Positions 1-11,783 of a stretch of 64,000 bases of DNA are shown piece after piece; the first letter of the stretch is position 1, and each line of letters starts with the position of its first letter. The stretch is from Archegozetes longisetosus (lineage: Eukaryota; Arthropoda; Arachnida; Sarcoptiformes; Trhypochthoniidae), in contig JAEMBT020000002.1 in the NCBI GenBank assembly GCA_018873245.2, forward strand, positions 5,180,001 to 5,244,000, written 5' to 3'. The position numbers and the translations under genes are program-made. The notes under the pieces were generated by a model. The model saw only the letters and a list, made by a program, of their open reading frames with translations, was not told the origin of the DNA and did no database searches.

Positions 1-530
1 ATCGTGTTTAAACCAAAATTGATTTTCAATTTGGAGTCAATGAATTGGAAAAATTGATAAAGTTTTCTTCTTATTTGCCATGCTTAACAGAATGTTTACA
101 ACAAAATACAATATTTGAGCGCAAAAAAAGTAATTCAAATGTTTACTTCAAGCACGTGTTAATGAGTTTATGCAAAAACTGATAGTGTTTTGTGCATGAC
201 TTGCAATGTGTAACTTAAAGTTTAATAATTTTAATGCTAATACATATTTCTGATTCGGGCTTTTTGGGTTAAACCCGAAAAGTACAGGGCCTAATTAGGC
301 TCTTTCAGGTTAAACCCAATTTTAAAATTTCCTTTTCGTAGAGTTTAATAGGGTTAAACCCGAAAATATTAAGTCTACAGTATGCAAGACTAATAATGAA
401 AATTTTATAGAGTAGCTAATGTACACTTGTCTAGTTTACTCCCTCAACAGGCAATTTTATCATAATAATAGACAAGTTTCATTAAAGTCTTTCCTTATTA
501 TAAGGTTTTCAGAGGAGTATTAATTATATA
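1..530. promoter_or_regulatory. Upstream region of ELO A with transposon ends
   Basis: No gene seen. Positions about 250-384 hold two abutting ends of the TIR family that also borders the 26.7-30.0 kb composite (motifs GTTTAACC, AAAGTACAGGGCC). Positions about 390-480 hold a block conserved upstream of every intact ELO gene here (near 17580, 22750 on the minus strand, and 30015), containing ACTTGTCTAGTTT and CCTCAACAGG. Because the block is shared by all copies it is probably promoter or duplicated 5' flank; a regulatory role is inferred. Confidence 0.45.
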
Positions 531-911
531 CTTCGCGACAAAAAAATCCGGAAAAAGTAAGTGTAAAGTTTATAATGAAAATTATAATATTTTGACCTAA
601 AATTTACCACAGGGATGCATTTGATTCTAATTATTACAACTAAAAAGAAATGACTATTTAACTCGGTCTCCCTCTGAAGCTATACGCTTTACAATGCGCT
701 TTTTCATACTTTTGTAAAACGATTCCTATACTCCTAATTATAAATTATCTCATATTTTATTCATTTTCGCAACCCACAGTTAAAACTTTTCTGGTTCTTC
801 TTTCTTAATAATATCATTTATTATTCTTCATAAGCTTCCAATCAGGTTGAGGTCGGAAAGATTAATTCTCAAAATATGCAATGGGTTTCCGGATTTTTTT
901 GTCGCAAGGAT
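531..911. mobile_element. Tc1-type MITE with TA flanks
   Basis: The ends form inverted repeats around GCGACAAAAAAATCCGGAAA, and the insertion is flanked by TA. The homologous upstream region of ELO B (about 17700-17720) is an empty site reading straight through TTAGTTATATTAAGTAAAA, which confirms an insertion of about 380 bases into the ELO A promoter. The minus strand has faint Tc1 C-terminal similarity (LSDLNLIGSL), so it is probably a deleted Tc1/mariner element. Confidence 0.7.
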
Positions 912-1385
912 TATTAAGTAAAACTTGTTTGTAAATCATGCAAAGTCTCCATAAGTAATGTATCTCACATCAAATGTAACTTAGATTTGCTTTGAAAATT
1001 CTAATTATTCGATCGTAATTATACTTATTTTTAATATAAAAACCTTTCCTCATTTACCCACAAAAGTGCAAAACAACACAAGTCTTTTCTCAGTCCGAAT
1101 CAATATTAACTTGTGTAAAGTCTCAAATATTGGGATTACGATTTCATATTGAAATCAGTGATACAGATAACTCGTACTCATAAATACGATTTACATTTTA
1201 TTTCGAGAATTATGATGAAAACTATAATCATTGGAAGATCCATTCAGTAAAAACTAAATTTACCAAAACTTTCACAACTATTTACTTGTTCTCGAAATAA
1301 TTACTTGTTTTGAAATTTGTTCAAATCGACCGAAGCTTATATCGTCGATAATCAAAGTTGTCCACAGCTTATAAAAGAGTTTCAA

Positions 1386-1391
1386 ATGTAA
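1386..1391 (+). promoter_or_regulatory. Start-stop mini uORF (ATGTAA) before ELO A
   Basis: An ATG followed immediately by TAA lies two bases before the ELO A start codon. The other three ELO copies read TTTGAAG here and lack it. Start-stop elements can stall or recycle ribosomes in other eukaryotes; an effect here is inferred. Confidence 0.4.
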
Positions 1392-1393
1392 AG

Positions 1394-2438
1394 ATGTCTT
1401 ACACGCAAAGCATACAAAGTATTTCATCAAATCTTAATTATATTTTTCATCAATATTGGATCGATTGCCAGGATCCGCGCACTAACGACTTCTTTTTCGT
1501 CAACATATCTCCGTTTACTTTTGGTTTAATAATGTGTTCGTATGTATATTTCGCCAGATCATTTGGTCCTAAACTAATGAAGAATAGGGAACCGATGCAG
1601 TTAAAAGGCCTTATGTTGGTTTATAACATATTAATGGTCTTAATTAATGCATTTTTCTTCTTTTATGTCGTTATTCATTGTGAGCGCGGAAAAAGATTTA
1701 TAGATTTTAAATATCCTGACCGAAGTGACACATCGGCAAAAGCCTTATGGGAACTGAACATGGCCTGGTGGTACTGGATGACGAAATTCTTGGATCTGTT
1801 GGACACTGTGTTCTTTGTATTGAGAAAGAAGAATTCTCACATCACATTTTTGCATCTCTATCATCACACTTGTGTCCCGTAAGATATTTTCATTTTAATT
1901 TATATTTTATGATAATATTATTTTTCATATCATGAAGCCTCTAATCATTTAAAAGATAAGCAGCTTTCCTAAAGTTTAATGTTTTAATTACTAGGATATT
2001 TTTTAAATTTTGATATTATTTTGAAAAGAATATCTTTTTCGCAGAGTTTTCGGATGGCTATGTCTTAAGCACAACGCCGTAATGCCAGCTACAGCTCTGT
2101 TCGCATTGATGAACTCATTTATTCATTCAGTTATGTATTCCTATTATGCGTTATCGGCACTCGGGCCACAAGTTCGAAAATATCTTTGGTGGAAAAAGTA
2201 TATAACTCAAATGCAATTGGGACAATTCATCGTTGGTATAATCTATGGAACTATTATGATTTTCCTACAAACTGGTTATCCGAAAATTTGGTTTTGGTTT
2301 GGGTTGACTCAGCCACCCTTCTTTTTCTTTATGTTTTATGACTTTTATCGAAAATCTTATAACAACACAACCAATAATATGAATAACAATAATAATGACC
2401 TCAAATCTAATAAATGTTATACAAATAAAGCTGAGTAA
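1394..2438 (+). CDS. ELO A: very-long-chain fatty acid elongase
   Basis: ELO-family 3-ketoacyl-CoA synthase: the condensing, rate-limiting step that adds two carbons from malonyl-CoA to a long-chain acyl-CoA in the ER membrane. Exons 1394-1878 and 2045-2438 join in frame (CC|A) over a 166-base GT-AG intron and give 292 residues, the normal family length. Visible motifs are the lysine/aspartate-DT motif (KFLDLLDT), the histidine box HLYHH, HSVMYSYY and TQMQLGQ, with several hydrophobic membrane segments and an Asn-rich tail. The reading frame is open for 12 codons upstream but only from TTG; the first in-frame ATG is at 1394 and is shared by all copies. A poly(A) signal AATAAA lies at about 2511. 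Its convergent desaturase partner has been lost. The exact chain-length preference cannot be read from sequence. Confidence 0.93.
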
Positions 2439-2872
2439 TATACCATAAAATCGACTAGAAATCTTGATCTTCAATCAAAACTCAATTATGTTATGTTTTG
2501 TGTTTAAATAAATAAAAATTTTTGTTTTCTGAGCTATTTTTAATGATAAAATAGTTATGATTGTCATAAATGATTGCTATGAATGTAAGTCATAGTATGT
2601 TGAACTCAATTTTATGCAAAATCAATTAATTTGTAATAAATTGCATTCAATTTATTTTATCCGCATCGAAACTTTATGAGTAAATCCATATTAGTAATAA
2701 GCCACGAAGACATAACACGAACAACTAAGTGGTTAGAATAATTTCAAGTGAAATAAAATTAGAATTTTATTGGCCAGTTCTCGTTTGACTCCTTTTGTAG
2801 CCAAAAGAACTATATTTGGCTCTTTTGATTTCATAATTATATAATGATAGAAAATTATCTAATTGTAAGAAG
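2439..2872. other. ELO A 3' UTR and remnant of shared ELO/desaturase spacer
   Basis: No gene. Bases 2555-2780 match the spacer downstream of desaturases F (11570-11784) and G (24180-24395), read in the same + orientation, up to the sequence just past the desaturase stop (ATTAGAATTTTATTG). The match stops there. The convergent desaturase that should follow has therefore been deleted or displaced by the fold-back elements. Confidence 0.6.
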
Positions 2873-3812
2873 AAAATATTTCAATGAAAAAATATGAAAT
2901 AAAATATTAATATAGTCAAGAATCTTTTGAAAATTGAAATATCAAAATTTATATTCTGATGTAATAGATTATTTTCTACGTCATAATTTCAGAATTATAA
3001 AGTTCGAATTCAAGTAAAATTAGTAAAATTATAGTTTTTAGATGCAGAATAAAATACAGAAATATCAGAAAAATTCGGGTGATAGAGACTATCTGAGTCT
3101 ATAGGGGTTCCTGATCCTCCACCCACAAGTGTGATATATCGTTGTATTCAGTGCGTCGAGCTAAACATTTTAACACTATGTTTGACTCTCTCCGGCGCGA
3201 ACATAGCCACTTATGACCAGCTCTGCCCAACACTCGACAGGAGTGAGCAATCTTCACTAGAAGTAAATTATGAATTCTACTCATCATTTGAGTTGAATTT
3301 TCTTAAATGCTCCATTTTCCAAGAAGAGCTAGGGGATTCACGGTAACCTATCTTTATTAACCAGTTTCGGGTTATAGGTGGTCAAGTGAGGCATTGTTGG
3401 ATCAGAATGATGAGGAGAGTCCACAATTCGAATGTGGTAAGGATTGCTCGCTCCTGTCGGGTGTTGGACAGAGTCGGTCATAAGTGGCTAGGTTCGCGTC
3501 GAAGGTAGACAAATATAGTGATAAAATGTTTAGCTTGATGCACTGAATTGAACGATGTATCACGCTTGTAGGTGAAGGGTGAGGAACCCCTATAGACTCA
3601 AATACTCCCCTTCACCCGAATTTTTCTAAGATATCTGTATTTTATTCTGTAAAATCTATAATTTTACTAATTTTATTTCAATTCGAACTTTATAATTCTG
3701 AATTTATGGCCTATAAAGTAATCTACTACATCAGAATTTAAATTGTGACATTTAATTTTCAAAAGATTCTTGACAATATTAATTTATTTAATATTTTTTC
3801 ATTAAAAATATT
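2873..3812. repeat. Fold-back element 1
   Basis: A long imperfect palindrome: the left arm from about 2873 (AATATTTCAATGAAAAAATA) is the inverse of the right arm ending near 3810. Arms are roughly 440 bases around an unpaired centre near 3340. It contains the module TATATCGTTGTATTCAGT that recurs in fold-backs 2 and 3. Open frames inside are by-products of the palindrome; no protein family is recognisable. Confidence 0.7.
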
Positions 3813-4336
3813 ATCGGATAAATCCGGGCTAGTGGGTCTAGAGGGACTCCCAACCCCCTACCTTCAAGTGTAATACATCACTAGATTCAGTTCATCGAGC
3901 TGAACATTTTGATACCACACTTGACTACTTCCAACTCGAATCTGAAAACTTCTGGCCACAGAGACCTAACCCCTTTAAAAATGGGTAAACCTAGCTTTAC
4001 TAAGTTTTAACTCAAGCCAAACCTGATTTAAACTAAGGTTTGTTTGGGTTATGATTCGAGAATCCATGTTTATCCATTACGAGGTACTAAACCAAAAAAT
4101 GATGGAAATCTCGAGAACTACTTATGATAATTGATCAAGTGAGGTGTCAAAATACTCAGTTCAATGTTCTGAGTCTAATGATATTTCACTTGGCGGTGTC
4201 AGCCACTTCTGTCGGGACTTGTCCAGAAGTGGTCAAGTGTGGTATCAACATGTTCAGCTTGACGAACTGAATTCAATGATATATCACACCTGAGGGTGGG
4301 GGTCGGGAACACCTTTAGACCCATCAGCCCGGATTC
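3813..4336. repeat. Fold-back element 2
   Basis: Inverted ends around AATCCGGGCT and GTGGGTCTA on the left match AGCCCGGATT and TAGACCCAT on the right. Internally it carries several copies, in both orientations, of a module related to GAACATTTTGATACCACACT, the same module as in its neighbours. It directly abuts fold-back 1. No coding content. Confidence 0.65.
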
Positions 4337-5226
4337 ACCCCTGCCGACCATTTCTGTAAATGGCACGAACAAGAATGCCCCAAAGAATTTAGATTGAATT
4401 TAAGTCAGGAATTCTCGATAGTCAATCGAGAACCTGAACATTTTATTCGGTAAACCAACTTCTTGTTGACCTAGAAACACGAAAAGCACCGTTATCCTGC
4501 TGAAAAATCCATTCTTGGATACCAATGATCTGACTAATCGGTAATAAATTTTTTGAAGTAATTCTTGATAATCCACTGAGTCATTCTCCCATTTATAGAA
4601 TATTTATCGGTTTGACCCCCATATTAAATCCGGCCCAGATCATTACAGAACCTTTTCCGTGAACTCTTTCAGCTAAGTATTGTGTTTCCAGCCGTATATC
4701 GTACCAATAACAATGAATATCGTCTGGACCATCTAAATTAAATTTTTTCATCTGAAAAGATTATAGATTTTCAGAAATCGATACCCGAAACATAATTCCC
4801 GCTAAATAATAAACGAGCTATTTTATCATTTTGCTCAATAGAGGCTTTTTATTCATTTTTGAAAATTTAAAATTTGGTTTGGCTGCCAATACTTTTCTAA
4901 TGGCTCATGGAGTTAAACTTGAATTCAGTTTAGCTTTGATTTTCGTTGAGATAGTTTTGTTAGTGCTACCTTATCGAAAAAACCGACTTCGGTCGCGCTG
5001 GATTAACATTTTATTCGCTTTTGTTGACATTTTAATGCCATAATTTTCTTTCCTTTTTTTCTAAATAATTAGTTACTACCAAATTTGAGCGATTAATTAA
5101 CGATACAGTTTTCCGATGGTGTAAACGAGATTAGTGGTAATCATCGATTAAACCCTTTTCATATTCAGTTATATAGTTGCCCGCCAGCATGATTAAGCAA
5201 TTAAAAGTTTGTTTAATGTGTGCTAA
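4337..5226. other. Intergenic, nothing recognised
   Basis: No gene or repeat boundary could be supported. A 70-codon frame at 4831-5043 starts at TTG and has no recognisable domain. Confidence 0.4.
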
Positions 5227-6340
5227 TTAGGCGTGAGACCCATAAAAATCAGATGAGGGTTGCATTCGATAATACTCTATGAGAGAAGCCCAACCATATC
5301 CCTCCCATCAAGCCCCACCCACCCGTTCACAAGCCACGCTTATTTTTTCAAAAATACGTTAAATTTCTATTTTAATAGAAATTCTAAGATAAATAGAGGC
5401 ATGATCGATATGCATCTGTTAATAGGGATAGGTGTAATGACTATAACTTATTATGAAGAGAATTGAAGAGACATAGTTATAAGCTATAAAGGGTAAATGC
5501 GGGTTGAATCAGATCTCTCATTTACCGATACCTTCCCCCATGCGTGATACATCGTTGGATTCAGTTCATCAAGCTTTACAATTTGATACCACACTTAACC
5601 ATGTCCGACCAGAATCTAGCAACTTCTGAACAACTCCAGACGAGAGTGGCTGACCCCACCAAGTAATATATCATTGAACTCAGGACATCGAACTCAGCAT
5701 TTTGATACCTCACTTGATCAATTATCACAATTATTTCTCCAGATATCCATCATTGGTTTAGTCCCTCGTAATATATAAGCCTGAATTTTCGAGTCGTAAC
5801 CCAAACAAGCCCGATATAAACTAAGGGAGAATAAGTTAGGCCGCGAAGTGATCTAACCTATTATACCTTAGTTTAAATCAGGTTTGGCTTGGGTTACAAC
5901 TTGGTAAAGGTTTACCCATTTTTAAGGGGGTTAGGTCTCGGTGGCCAGAAGTGGTCAGGTTCGGGTCGGACATGGTCAAGTGTGGTATCAAATTGTTCAG
6001 CTTGATGTACTGAATTCAACGATGTATCACACATGGGGGAAGGTGTCGGTGAATGGGAGATGTGACTCAACCAGGATTTACCCTTTATAGCTTATAACTA
6101 CGCCTCTTTTCAATTCTTTACATAAGTTACAGTGATTAATCATTCACATGCATATCGGTCATACCTCTATTTACCTTAAAATTTAGATTAAATAACAATT
6201 TAATGTATTTTTGAAAAGGTGGGCGTGGTTTGTGAACAGATGGGTGGAGCTTGATGGGAGGGGTATGGTTGGATTTCTCTCATGGAATACTATCGAATGC
6301 AACCTTCATCTGAGTTTTATGGGTCTTCCGTCTAGTTAAT
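5227..6340. repeat. Fold-back element 3
   Basis: A palindrome of about 1.1 kb. The left arm (GAGACCCATAAAAATCAGAT, 5236 onward) is the inverse of the right arm ending ATCTGAGTTTTATGGGTCTT near 6328. Arms are about 500 bases and well preserved (for example GATGGGAGGGGTATGGTTGG on the right against its complement on the left). The centre contains the same GATACCACACTT / TTCAGTTCATC module as fold-backs 1 and 2. Confidence 0.75.
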
Positions 6341-6536
6341 CATTTTTGATCAAAAGTTTGGCAACTCGTTCTAATAAACTAACTTTAAGACACTCAATTG
6401 AGCTTTTATAGAATATAAGTGTAAGTTTTTCCCCTAAATACTGATTTAATCTAAGTTTATTTAAGCCGGACTTATACGATTTTAAAAATAAAATATGAAC
6501 TTTGATTCTTTTCTTAGGAAAGGATTAATATATTTC

Positions 6537-7477
6537 AAGTAAAGGGAAAGGGGAAACTTTGGCTCGTAACTAGGCGGGGTGGTTTGAGATCGCCAATATA
6601 CCCCCTTGGATAGTCTCATAGTGTGACTAAATATTAAAATTTAATTATGTATAGTTTAGGAATGATGGATTTACCGTTACATATATTTTATAATGAAGTC
6701 TACGGGGGAACCAAAGTTTTCTAAAAGTGATTTGACTCCTTTGTCCCCTTGCGAACCGAATCAGACTTATACCATATTGAAGCAAGAGACTTGAATTTAT
6801 ATATTTATCCATTTCTTCGAGTGAAGATCGGAACGGGATTCTAACTCCCACCTATCGAACTGATCAAGCAAAGTTGCTCCACTCTTTCTATAAGTTTAAA
6901 TTGCAGTTATGGTTTTCTTGATCAATCAATATTAAAAATTCTATAATTAATGTTAACAAACAACATAACAACATATAGATATTTTGTATATGTGCTTATC
7001 CAAAATTATATGATTTTTTCATTACAGTTGTAATTAATTATATATTTGCATTTAATGTTGTTTATTAACATTAACTATACGATTTTTAATAGTAACTGGT
7101 CAAGAACACAATAACTGCAATTTGAACTTATAGAAAGAGTGGGCCAACGTTGCTTGGTCAGTTCGATAGGTCGGAGTTAGAATCCCATTCCGATATTTAC
7201 TCAAAAAGAAAAAATAAATTCAAGCCTTCCGCTTCAATATGGTACAAGTGTGATTCGGTTCGCAAGGGGACAAAGGGGTCAAATCATTTTTTTGAAAACC
7301 TTGGTTTCTCCGTAGACTTCATTATAAATAATATGTAACGATTAATCCTTTTATTCCTAAACTATACATAATTAAGATTTAATATTTTGTCACTCTATGA
7401 GACTATCCAAGGGAGTATATTGGCAACCTCAAACCACTCTACCCACTTACAAGCCAAAGTTTTCACTTCACCTTTGA
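6537..7477. repeat. Fold-back element 4
   Basis: A palindrome of about 940 bases with arms near 450. The left end (AAACTTTGGCTCGTAACTAG) is matched in inverse by TTACAAGCCAAAGTTTTCAC on the right. Apparent frames of 62 to 68 codons on both strands (6645-6851, 7150-7338) are mirror images of each other and are not genes. Its TIR differs from fold-backs 1 to 3, so it is probably a separate family. Confidence 0.7.
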
Positions 7478-7479
7478 TT

Positions 7480-8125
7480 GGTGTCAGTTTTACAGAAGTT
7501 GGCTTAGCAGAATGGCATTTTAACAAGTCAGTTTTGCTGAGACAGGTCAAAATCAATTTTACAACTGATTTTCTGATTCCTAAAACTTAGGTTTACTTTC
7601 TTTGATTGATATTTACCTGCACAAAATTCTAAATTTAATAGTAACCAACAGATTTAGATAAAAGCATCAATAGTTAAAAGTAAATCATAAGACTAATAAC
7701 TAATGATTAAATACCAGATTTACAAACTGATTTTCATTAATATTAAATTTGAACTCTATTTTAAATACAACTTTTAAATTATTAGCAGAGTTATAAGAAA
7801 CATTTAACCATACTTTATGAATAGTTAAATGAAATCTTTAGTTTTTATGTTTAATAATCTGGCTTAACAACTGCCATTTACAGCATATCGTTGTTTGAAA
7901 AACTTTCAGAATTTATTATATCCATAATGAATTTTTTTTTACTTAGAACGTGAAGCGCGTACTCGAAACATAATTTCTTAGAACTCAGGCTCTTTATAGT
8001 GACCTTAAAGAATAGAAGAGATTTCTAAAGACGAAACTGGGAATAAGAAAACAGAAATTAATCTTTCGACTAAGCTGACTGGTTAAAATGCCATTCTGCT
8101 AAAATAGCTTCTGTAAAACTGACTC
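7480..8125. mobile_element. Long-TIR MITE, copy 1
   Basis: Inverted ends: GTCAGTTTTACAGAAG with CAGAATGGCATTTTAAC on the left, and the inverse GCCATTCTGCT ... CTGTAAAACTGAC on the right. No coding sequence. A second, more diverged copy lies at 10757-11570. A direct repeat could not be defined for this copy. Confidence 0.65.
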
Positions 8126-8870
8126 CTATCCAAATTTTCATTCTAAAGATTTAAGCTTTTTCTTAGACTTTTCTATAAACATTTAGAATTTTGAAAGCTT
8201 TCCAAAGGGCTATTCAGGCTACCTTGATTTTAAAAGTTGGATCTTCACAAAGTAAAGTACATATCTTAATGAAATATTGTCTAAAAAGATTTAACCTTTA
8301 TATTCGCTATTTAGGTTTAATAGAAATAGAACTAATGCTTATGTAAAAGCAGTCTTATTTCAGAAAAAGTTTACGGCTAATTAGTCTTTTGTTGAAGCTT
8401 TAGATTGTATACGATTGCATAGTACAAGCCTAAAATAGAAAGGCTAAATATTTCATTTGCATTTAACAAAATAAACTTTTCGGAATCAATGATTATAAAG
8501 AAATCTTATTTGATTATATAAATAGAAATTTGAAGCTATGAGGCTTCATATTTTTTCTACTCATCAATTTGAATTCATTACCAGCCGAGTTAATTCCTTG
8601 AAAAGAGTCATTGTTTAATAACTGGAGCAATACTCCTACATGACTTTACTGTTAATTGTGCTAAAGTAACGTATTCGATAGGATCTGCTTTGCATCTGAT
8701 TACACACTTCCATCATTTCCTTTGCTGATACATCCGTCAAAACAACTGAGTAAATAGTCGTCATTTAAACAAACTTTTCATTTAGCAATACATCAAGGAT
8801 AGCTATAAGTTAAACAGTATATTAATTGATAGCAAATTTGAATTTTGTGTCAATACTTAGAGTTAACGTT
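8126..8870. other. Intergenic, 5' flank of Rac1
   Basis: AT-rich sequence with no recognisable gene or repeat boundary; presumably holds the promoter and 5' UTR of the Rac gene. No clear TATA box was assigned. Confidence 0.35.
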
Positions 8871-9706
<836 letters not shown>

Positions 9707-10619
9707 CTTTTACTTTAATTATCCCTTTAATTAATCTAAATATGAAATCGGTTGCATTGCTATTATTAATACCTAATTTTTTCATTCAAATAAATCTAAT
9801 CTCGTTTTGTGCATTAATTTAATACAGTAATACACGACAAAATGAACTGCTGGGTACTGATGTTTTGCATTTACTATAATGAGATTTCACTAAACAAGTT
9901 CACTATATCGAGGTATAACTATGACTTTAAATATTGATCAAAGTAAGAAATAGATCTAAAGGTTTACTCTTATCAGAAAATTCAGAATATTGATTACGAT
10001 TCAGTTATAAAGATGTTGTTTTGGTGACTATCGTTAAACAAATATTTCAAGAGTTTTATAATAAAAGCTTCAATTTTTCAAAATTCAATGCATGTAACTT
10101 CACAACTGTTATGGAAATTAAACACATTCTGATTATTTCACATAATAATTATTTGATAAAATGACTTAAGTGTTCAATAATACAGAAGAGAATATGAAAT
10201 TGTAGCCAAAATCGACTAATAATATTGAAAAATCATAAGAAAGTATGTGATTCTTTCAATCCTTGTATTTATTTGTCATTGATTAATGAGACAGCGGTTC
10301 TATTCAAAATATTTCCAGATGTTTGAAAAACTTTAACAGGTTGATTCATGTTTTCAAACCACAATCAATTTAATTCTTTATTTATTTTCATGTATCAAAG
10401 TGAAGAATTTTTAATTCAGTCACATTTTAACCATTAGTTCAATACTTTTTATCGCATAATTATTTCACTTGTTTTGATCTGAGTTATCTGCATTTCAGAT
10501 GTTTTAGAACTTATCCACATGTTTAGAATTCATTACAAAAGATTTCCGATAACCATTGTTATAATGATCTAAGAAAAGTGTGTCAACAATATTGCAAACT
10601 ATGTCGATTATTGGGACTT
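9707..10619. other. Intergenic, 3' flank of Rac1
   Basis: Contains a likely Rac poly(A) signal (AATAAA near 9789). Otherwise nothing is recognised. Confidence 0.35.
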
Positions 10620-10756
10620 TTGGTATACGCTATAAGGAAAACGACTACAAATCTTAATCTTCAATTAAAATTCGATTCTACTATACTTTATAAGTAAATG
10701 AAAATTTGTTCATTGTCCGTATTGTTTAACAATAAATAACTATCATTGATTGATGT
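10620..10756 (+). pseudogene. Relic of an ELO 3' UTR
   Basis: Matches the 3' flank of other ELO copies (CGACTACAAATCTTAATCTT, then AACAATAAATAACTATCATT), in particular the relic at 24045-24190. No ELO coding sequence remains. It marks the place where an ELO gene once converged on desaturase F. Confidence 0.55.
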
Positions 10757-11570
10757 CAATTCTGCAGATGTCAGCTTAACCGAAACTAGTTAAAATCAAT
10801 TTTACAATTGATATTCTCATCTTTAAACCGTAGGGTTTGTTCGTTGATTCAAAATAATAAAGGAAACTAAAAGGTTCAATAGTGATCGACAGATTTAGTC
10901 ACAAGACAGTCAATAGATATTAACAACACTTAAAACATTTGATAAAATATTAGGTTAGCCCATAAGCCATTGCCACTTATTTCGAATGTTCTTCTTTATA
11001 AATTCCTTAGAAGTTGAAAATATTCTATGACTATATGATATGCGAGTAATTGAGTGCGATAGAGACTACCAACTAGTGTTCGAAGAATATGACTTAAATT
11101 TTAAAAACTTTTCTTAATAATAAAGTTCGAATAATGGCAAAGATTTATGGGCCAACCTAATATTAGATTTCTAAGTTCGTTATCATTAATATTTGAGTTA
11201 AATTTTGAATTTTAAAAAAGTATAGCTTTTAGTTTATTAATAGAGTTATGAAAATTATTTAATCATACTTTTGGAATAGTTGAACAAGATTTTTAGCTTT
11301 TATGTTTGCTAATTTGACTTAATAAATCTCTTATTTACAGTATATCGTTTCAAAAACTTTCTGAATTTATTGCATCGATAATAAAATATTTTTTACATAA
11401 AACATGAAGCGTATACTCGAAACATATTCCTAGAACTCGAGTTCTTCACAGCTTTGAAAAATAGAGGGTTTTTCTAAAATCTAAACTGAGAATAGGAAAA
11501 CAGAGAAGTTAAACTTTTGGGCTAAATTGACTGATTAAAATGTGATTCTGCAAACTGACTCTTACAGCTA
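10757..11570. mobile_element. Long-TIR MITE, copy 2
   Basis: Related to the 7480-8125 element (shared internal TAAAATCAATTTTACAA and terminal CTGACTC). It interrupts the ELO/desaturase spacer. The sequence CTATCATTGAT occurs on both sides (10740s and 11574 onward), while the spacer at 24180 has it once, giving a target duplication of about 9 to 11 bases, as in MULE-type elements. A mariner MITE is nested inside. Confidence 0.6.
10950..11160. mobile_element. Nested mariner MITE
   Basis: TTAGGTTAGCCCATAAG at the left and the inverse of TTAGGTTGGCCCATAAA at the right, flanked by TA on each side. The end sequence and TA duplication are typical of mariner elements. It is 211 bases and too short to encode a transposase. 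Confidence 0.8.
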
Positions 11571-11783
11571 TCATTGATATAAATGATTACTATGAAAGTA
11601 AGCCAAACTATGTTCAACGAAATTTTATACAGAAAATTAACTAATTTATCTGCATTGAACTTATTTTGTTTCCAACGAAACCTTGTTAGTAAATTCATAG
11701 TAGTAATAAGCCACGAAGATATAACACAATCATTTTCTAAGTGGTTAAAATAATTTGAAGACAGATAAGTTTAACTTTTTTGA

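Noticed and set aside
1358-1393. N-terminal extension of ELO genes upstream of the ATG (VSNLK-type residues)
   Set aside because: The extension begins at TTG. A one-base difference between copies A and B shifts the frame further up, so this is 5' UTR. The shared ATG is used instead.
6645-7338. Two facing open frames of similar length, and a tRNA-like stretch (AGTTAGAATCCC)
   Set aside because: They are the two arms of fold-back 4 read in opposite senses. The tRNA-like part has only a loose B-box resemblance and no cloverleaf could be drawn.
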